Shown: positions 59,163-64,000 of the stretch, piece by piece
Layout of the letters: each line of letters opens with the position of its first letter
How positions within the stretch are numbered: position 1 is the first letter of the stretch
DNA from: Coccinella septempunctata
Taxonomy: Eukaryota > Arthropoda > Insecta > Coleoptera > Coccinellidae
Assembly: GCF_907165205.1 (NCBI RefSeq)
Contig: NC_058194.1
Span: 25,854,856 to 25,918,855 of the forward strand
Length of the DNA stretch: 64,000 nt
Direction: 5' to 3'
Notes under the pieces: model-generated
What the model was told of the DNA's origin: nothing
What the model saw: only the letters and a program-made list of their open reading frames with translations
Databases searched by the model: none
Program-made: the position numbers and the translations under genes

Positions 59163-60636
59163 GAAGCAGAAGCTACTTGAAATGTTTATATTTTTGTTTG
59201 AAACAAGAAACGTCTATAAAATGACAATAATGAATATGAAAAATTGTTGTGAGAAATAATACTCGGTCAGTAAAATAAAGTTAGTCAATGAGGAAATGCT
59301 GGGAGAGTAATCTTCATCTACTACACCATTCACCAGCTTACCAGGAGCTTGAAGGATGGACAAATTTGAATAAATAATAAATAAAATAAAATCCTCATTT
59401 TATCTTGGAGGTGGAGATTAGGATTAGGAGGTCCTGTGGTCAATTTACTCAATTTTTCTGGTTACTTGATGTTTCGAACGAAAAATGGTAGATCTTTTGT
59501 TGTTAGGGCCTTGAGAATTGTTTCTTTACGTTCTGATATTTTGTGTAGCCCTCATTCAATCAATTTTCGATATCCAGAAGGACACTTGGACTTTCTTCCA
59601 GAAGTTTATTGCAGGGTGAAATTCTCATGAGTTGTCTTTCGAATTTTTACCTATGTAGGTTTACAGTTCCGCAGAGGCCTGTGACGACCCGACCCGACTC
59701 ACGAATTCGATTTATTTAAACTTTTCCAATTGGTCCGATAAGTACCGAACAACAAGTCCGGAAACTCAATAATATACGGACGTCCGGAATAAATTGCACC
59801 GGAGTTATAATAAAATAAAAGGAAGGAGGAGAGCAGGAATTAATTCAAGTAACGAAAGTTATCTACTATTCGAGAAAAGTTCAAACTTTCGGAATATCCT
59901 CTCCGTTTGGCCGAAACTTCCCCAATTAAGGGGTATTCTCCGTATCTAATAATGATTCTGGAGGAGCGTCCCGCAAAAACAAGAAGACCGACTGGTATTC
60001 CAGAAACCAGGAATATACAAGGGGCTTATCAGCCGGGTAATGATGTATAGAGACATGTCGGGAATTGGAACAAATGAATCGAAGAACGGGGAACTTCGGA
60101 AGTCGGTCTTTGGTGGCATCGCTACAAGCGGGGATGATAAATATGATTTGGTGAGTCAGCAGTTCGCAGAGACAATGGCTGTTTGTATAATAGGTCGCTG
60201 TTTCCCCTAACCCCGAAAAAAAAGTGGCTTTCTCTTTCTGCGTCTTCTGTGTAGACTTCGCGTCTTTGATATGTAGCAGTTTTATTTATTTCGATCGGAA
60301 ACCTGTACAAGTGTTGTCGATAGTTCCGGCATATATGGATTTGGCCTTGGAATCAGATATATTGAGCTAAATATCTCGCTTCCTATTGTTCTAATTATAT
60401 TTGTGCTACATGGAAATTGAAGAGAATGAAATATTTTATGAATTTTGTCTTAAACATTTTTGTAAGCTCAACCTTTTTTGAAATAGAGCGGGAAGAGCAC
60501 GCAGTGCTTTTTGATCATTATGTCTTGAGTTGTATAATATCTATCATACAGGGTATCCATATTTAATGCTCATATATGTCAGGAGGAGAAGAAAACTTCC
60601 TATCAACTCAGGTCCTAAAATGCTACCCATTTTTGC
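59163..60636. other. Single-copy stretch with GC-rich island near 59.7-60.1 kb
   Basis: A short (AAAT)n-like run lies at 59368-59393. No coding motif is recognised in the ORFs at 59436-59630 or 60122-60310. Confidence 0.35.
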
Positions 60637-60649
60637 TAGAGCCTCTTCG
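60637..60649. repeat. 13-bp target-site duplication, left (outer LINE E)
   Basis: TAGAGCCTCTTCG is repeated exactly at 62445-62457. Confidence 0.88.
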
Positions 60650-60937
60650 GAAATGCAGCCTGCTGGAAGCAATAAGAATATCCCTTAAAGGGAATCTCCT
60701 ATTAGGAAACTGGGTTGGACTTATGAGGATATTGAATCAACTGGACTCAAACCTCTTAGCAAAACCATCGATTTTGAAACGCCCTTTGAAATGGTCATAG
60801 CTGACCGTCCTAGTGCAACAAGTTTCGTAAATGGTTGGGACATAAAGTCATCCACGTGGTTTAATGATGTATAAAAATCAGAAAGAGGCACCGGCATAGG
60901 CGTATATGGACCTAAACTCAGGATCTCTAAAGCCCTG

Positions 60938-60948
60938 GGAAGTGAATC
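60938..60948. repeat. 11-bp target-site duplication, left (inner LINE F copy 2)
   Basis: GGAAGTGAATC is repeated exactly at 61665-61675, immediately after the poly-A tail. Confidence 0.9.
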
Positions 60949-61664
60949 AAGGACTTACTAGGAAAAGTAATATCAAACAAGCAATCGACAAACGAAAGCA
61001 GCGATGAATAGACTCTACCCTCTAATAGGAAGAAGAAGCCACATGTTGAAAGAGACAAAATTGAAGATAATCAAAGCCGTTGCTAGGCCTCAACTGACTT
61101 ATGGATCAGTTGCCTGGGGTTTCGCGGCAAAGAGCCACATCAAAAGAATTCAGGCCACTGAAAACAAGCTGCTACAATGTGCAATAGATGCACCTTGATT
61201 TGTCAGGAATAGACAGCTTTATAGGGACCTAAAATGAGAAACCATAACGGAATTCATGAACAGAAAAGCAGAGAAATTATTCGAAACAGCGAAAAACCAC
61301 CCGAATCAAGAACTCAGGAGACTAGTGGACTACGGTCCAGAGGAAGACAAAAGGAGAATGCGAATTTACCGAAGGAGACCAAGAGATCAATTAAGAAGAG
61401 ATTAAAATAAGAACATAAACTTTTATCCAGTAGAGGATAAACACATAAATCCCAGCACGATAGTGTGCGAGAAGAAAACCGACTAAGAGATGAACGGTTT
61501 ATAGGCAAATGCCCGGAACCAATATTCAAGAAGCAGTTAAGGGTTCTTAGTGGGTCTCGAGCTCAGGAGAGTGAGAATCCCCACACTAGTTCCTCCTCAG
61601 GAGAGGGTGGTTCGTCTGATTTGCAGATTTTCCCCCTGGTATACCAAAAAAAAAAAAAAAAAAA
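60949..61664 (+). mobile_element. Jockey-like LINE F, copy 2, nested in LINE E
   Basis: This 5'-truncated copy of 716 bp reads MNRLYPLIGRRSHMLKETKL and RPQLTYGSVAWGFAAKSHI (61004-61140), then, past two stops (TGA at 61197 and 61236), RKAEKLFETAKNHPNQELRR and a C-terminal RRPRDQLRRD. The 3' UTR contains AGTGGGTCTCGAGCTCAGGA and GAGAATCCCCACACTAGTTC and ends in a run of 19 A (61646-61664). Exact 11-bp duplications flank it. It matches copy 1 at 55253 over its last about 570 bp. Confidence 0.92.
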
Positions 61665-61675
61665 GGAAGTGAATC
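61665..61675. repeat. 11-bp target-site duplication, right (inner LINE F copy 2)
   Basis: Exact repeat of 60938-60948. Confidence 0.9.
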
Positions 61676-62444
61676 CTCTATATAACAAACCGAGACTCTG
61701 GCTGTCTACGTATGCGCTCAGGAGTGTCTCAAAATGAACCACAAAGGGGCGCCTATCTATACCACCACAGACAGCCAGGCCACGCTGATGTCCCTGGAAA
61801 AACACTGTCAGAGATTTCTGCTGACATGGAAGTGCCTCTACTATGGGAACCAGGGCACTGTGGTGTTGAAGAAAATGAAAAAGCCGTTGAACTTGCAAAA
61901 AGAGCATCAAGGTCAACACTTGCTGGACCTAAGCCTTTCTGTGGGCTTAGAAAATAATAATATATCTAAGGCAGCGGTCTAATAATGGGAGTTGAACAAC
62001 ATAATAACCTTCCTGGACTAACTCAGTCAAAGAAATTCGTGATGATTTCACCGACCTACACCAGGAAACTGCTAAAGCTGTCACGAGCTGAGCTTCGGAT
62101 AATGGTGGGACTGCTGACAGGGCACGATCGGTACAAATATCACTTGTACCGTATGGGAAAGTCAGCAGAAGAGATTTGTAGCCTCTGTGGATCAGAAGCA
62201 GAAACAGCTGAGCACATGGTATGCAAGTGTTCAGAGCTGGCTGGTCTAAGAACCATTCATATGGAGAAACTGGTCTTGGATACTCACGAGATAACGGCCA
62301 AAGCCCCTAAGGATGTTGTCGGTTTTATCAACACCATTGACGACCTCCTTGGGTTTCCATGAATGAGTAGGGTATAGAACAAAAGATCTACATGACCGCA
62401 GTTCCCGAAAGGCTAATCGAGCCCGGTTCAAATATTAATAATAA

Positions 62445-62457
62445 TAGAGCCTCTTCG
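62445..62457. repeat. 13-bp target-site duplication, right (outer LINE E)
   Basis: Exact repeat of 60637-60649, directly after the TAA-type tail. Confidence 0.88.
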
Positions 62458-63799
62458 AGAGAATTTTCAAAATTCAGTAGTTATATTAGCGATATTTTTG
62501 TCAAAATTTAGAGCATTCGAATGAAATTTAGTTTGAATAGACTAAATTCCCGATGAGGGTCCATGGATGCGCTAATTAGAGTGTTTAATGGATGAAATCT
62601 TCTGGATGGTTTAGCAGCTAAGAACAAGACTTACGTCCAGGAAGGTTTTGCATGGAAATTTGTGGGTCTAGGGAGGAATCATGGATTATGAATTGCTTGT
62701 TCGAAGACCAGCAACGGTCAGTCAGAGAGATGTCTTTCATCACCACAACGGCAGTCCACATACGTCAACAATCCAGAAGTTGTCAAATAAAAATTTCATG
62801 CAACAATGAGCAATGCATATCGGAAAAAGTTGGAAATAAGGATATTCCAGCAGCGTCCGAATATACCTCGATCATCATTCTTAGGCAGGATGCATCACCG
62901 AACATATAATTCACCCTTCCGTTCATCTCGTGACTCCGCGAAAGGCCTAATAAGAAAATATGTCTACCCCGTGTTGTGATCCCGCTGACAGTCGTTAAGA
63001 GTAACTTCTATTGCTCCCATAAAACACATGTTACGCGCCCCTGACAAATAGGCTCCGCACTCCCCAACTTTATTTTCATTATTCACTACTGGAAGACACG
63101 GGGAGCCGAAAAAATCACCCTGGAGGAGGGACGTGGGTGGAATTCAGACGTTTCGGTATTCCGACAAAGTTTTCGCTTCATAAAACGAAAACAAGTGGGA
63201 CTTTGACGTCCTATGTGGAATTCACGGCCAGGGAGCAGGGCAATGGAGGCACTATAGGGCATTGAACAAGTGAAGTGAGGTTAATTATGAAGTAGGAAAT
63301 AAGTTACAGGCTGAAAGTTGGAAATTTTTCTTGTTTCCGCATCTCACGCTCCTCCTCGTATGGCTCGTTAACCATCGCAGGTAGATTGAGATGATAATTG
63401 AACACAAATAATATTGAACGTCTCAACAGTCTCTCCTAACTGATATCTATTTGACAGGAATTGATAAACGGTACGTGGGGTTTAGGTAGCACATTTGCCT
63501 ACCTGACGATAGGTGGCGGAACCGTCTATATATCTCCTCATAAAACCTCTCAATTTGTAATCAGAACACCCTTAAAATTTGCTTCGATGGATGTGTGGGT
63601 GTAGGGTAAGGTTTGTCCACTGGCTGAGCTTTTTTACCTTTCGATTCCGAGGTCGATTCCTCTTGCTTCTGCTATGAAAAATTGCAGATTACTTTTATCT
63701 AGGAGTTGAGAGTAAGAACAAAAAAAATTCTAGCTACCTCAGTCTAGAAAATCTAGAAAAATTTCACTCAGTGACTGGCTGATGTTGAGCTTAGGCCTC
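62458..63799. other. Single-copy stretch with GC-rich island near 63.0-63.3 kb
   Basis: The 85-codon ORF at 62652-62909 has no recognised motif. No repeats or RNA genes are seen. Confidence 0.35.
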
Positions 63800-64000
63800 A
63801 GAAGAGTTTGTCTCTGGCTTTAGGCTCAATATCGACAAAACCAAAATCCTGGTAAGTCCACCAGAAAGGCTTCAAACAGATATCAGCCTGGAGAAAGAAA
63901 CTCTAGAACAGGTCGAACAGTTCAAATACTTCGAAAGCTCCCTAAATACTAGAGCAAACCTAGGCACGGAAATACACAACCGTATCAATCAAGACTAAGA
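63800..64000 (+). mobile_element. LINE family A, fragment running off the window
   Basis: The frame FRLNIDKTKILVSPPERLQT, then EQVEQFKYFESSLNTRANLG and TEIHNRIN, matches the copy at 52140-53965 at the junction between RT and post-RT region. A stop (TAA) lies at the very end, after RINQD. The 5' break lies near 63800. The element may continue beyond the window. Confidence 0.75.

Larger units (their letters stand above)
60650..62444 (+). mobile_element. LINE E: older RNase H-bearing LINE, interrupted by LINE F
   Basis: The element sits between exact 13-bp duplications and ends with a TAA-type tail (TTAATAATAA). Reading 5' to 3': TPFEMVIADRPSATSFVNGW, then KSSTWFNDV-stop-KSERGTGIGVYGP, where the canonical TDGSK has decayed to NDV-stop-K; this is the start of RNase H. 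The frame continues past the inserted LINE with TETLAVYVCAQECLK and IYTTTDSQATLMSLEKHC, then, after a one-base shift, WEPGHCGVEENEKAVELAK, and closes with the zinc knuckle CSLCGSEAETAEHMVCKC and a stop at 62362. Its layout is like LINE D, but the sequence and tail differ, so it is another family of the I/LOA/R1 side. Without the insertion it is 1068 bp. Confidence 0.9.

Noticed and set aside
1..64000. tRNA, rRNA or histone genes
   Set aside because: No B-box-like GGTTCGANTCC with a matching cloverleaf, and no conserved rRNA or histone sequence, was seen on either strand by eye; a dedicated tRNA and Rfam scan would be decisive.

Overview
This looks like AT-rich nuclear DNA of an insect, possibly a beetle. 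The evidence is the mix of mobile elements (irritans-type mariner, non-LTR retrotransposons, a Penelope-like element, hAT, pogo-like and foldback elements), a short GT-AG intron of about 52 bp inside one repeat family, and a minisatellite built on CCTAACCTAAC. The species cannot be fixed from this sequence. I find no intact host protein-coding gene, no tRNA or rRNA gene, and no bacterial-type feature. All recognisable coding sequence is transposon-derived and broken. The window is best read as a large intergenic or intronic interval that has collected mobile elements.

Layout. 1-0.7 kb: 3' end of a LINE (family A). 2.9-3.8 kb: TIR element with GGGAC-type ends. 5.0-6.2, 12.0-13.2, 24.0-25.2, 46.6-47.8, 48.6-49.8 and 58.0-59.2 kb: six copies of one 1.2-kb TIR element, called R here. 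6.9-31.4 kb: five decayed mariner copies, one nearly intact in its catalytic half. 16.6-18.3 kb: 5'-truncated LINE with RT, RNase H and zinc knuckle, a (GAA)n tail and a 13-bp target-site duplication. 26.6-28.4 kb: RT remnants. 28.4-29.1 kb: hAT-type MITE with an exact 8-bp target-site duplication and eight TATCGATA octamers. 31.5-33.7 kb: possible TIR element. 35.2-38.1 kb: 2.9-kb TIR element holding a 0.72/0.76-kb tandem duplication. 38.1-39.2 kb: rearranged RT. 43.6-43.8 kb: minisatellite. 44.3-45.4 kb: foldback element with arrays of palindromes. 50.0-51.4 kb: Penelope-like remnant with 0.4-kb inverted arms. 52.1-54.0 kb: LINE family A copy split by a pogo-like element. 55.1-56.3 kb: hAT remnant containing a pogo-like remnant that in turn contains a LINE 3' end. 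60.6-62.4 kb: LINE with RNase H interrupted by a second LINE, both with clear target-site duplications. 63.8-64.0 kb: a third family A fragment running off the end.

The elements do not form a pathway; they interact as parasites and targets. At least three nested insertions can be ordered in time because reading frames or target-site duplications close up when the inner element is ignored. Between the mobile elements lie single-copy stretches, several of them more GC-rich (near 13.8, 18.6, 21.4, 29.5, 34.7, 59.8 and 63.1 kb). These could be cis-regulatory DNA, but nothing in the sequence proves it.
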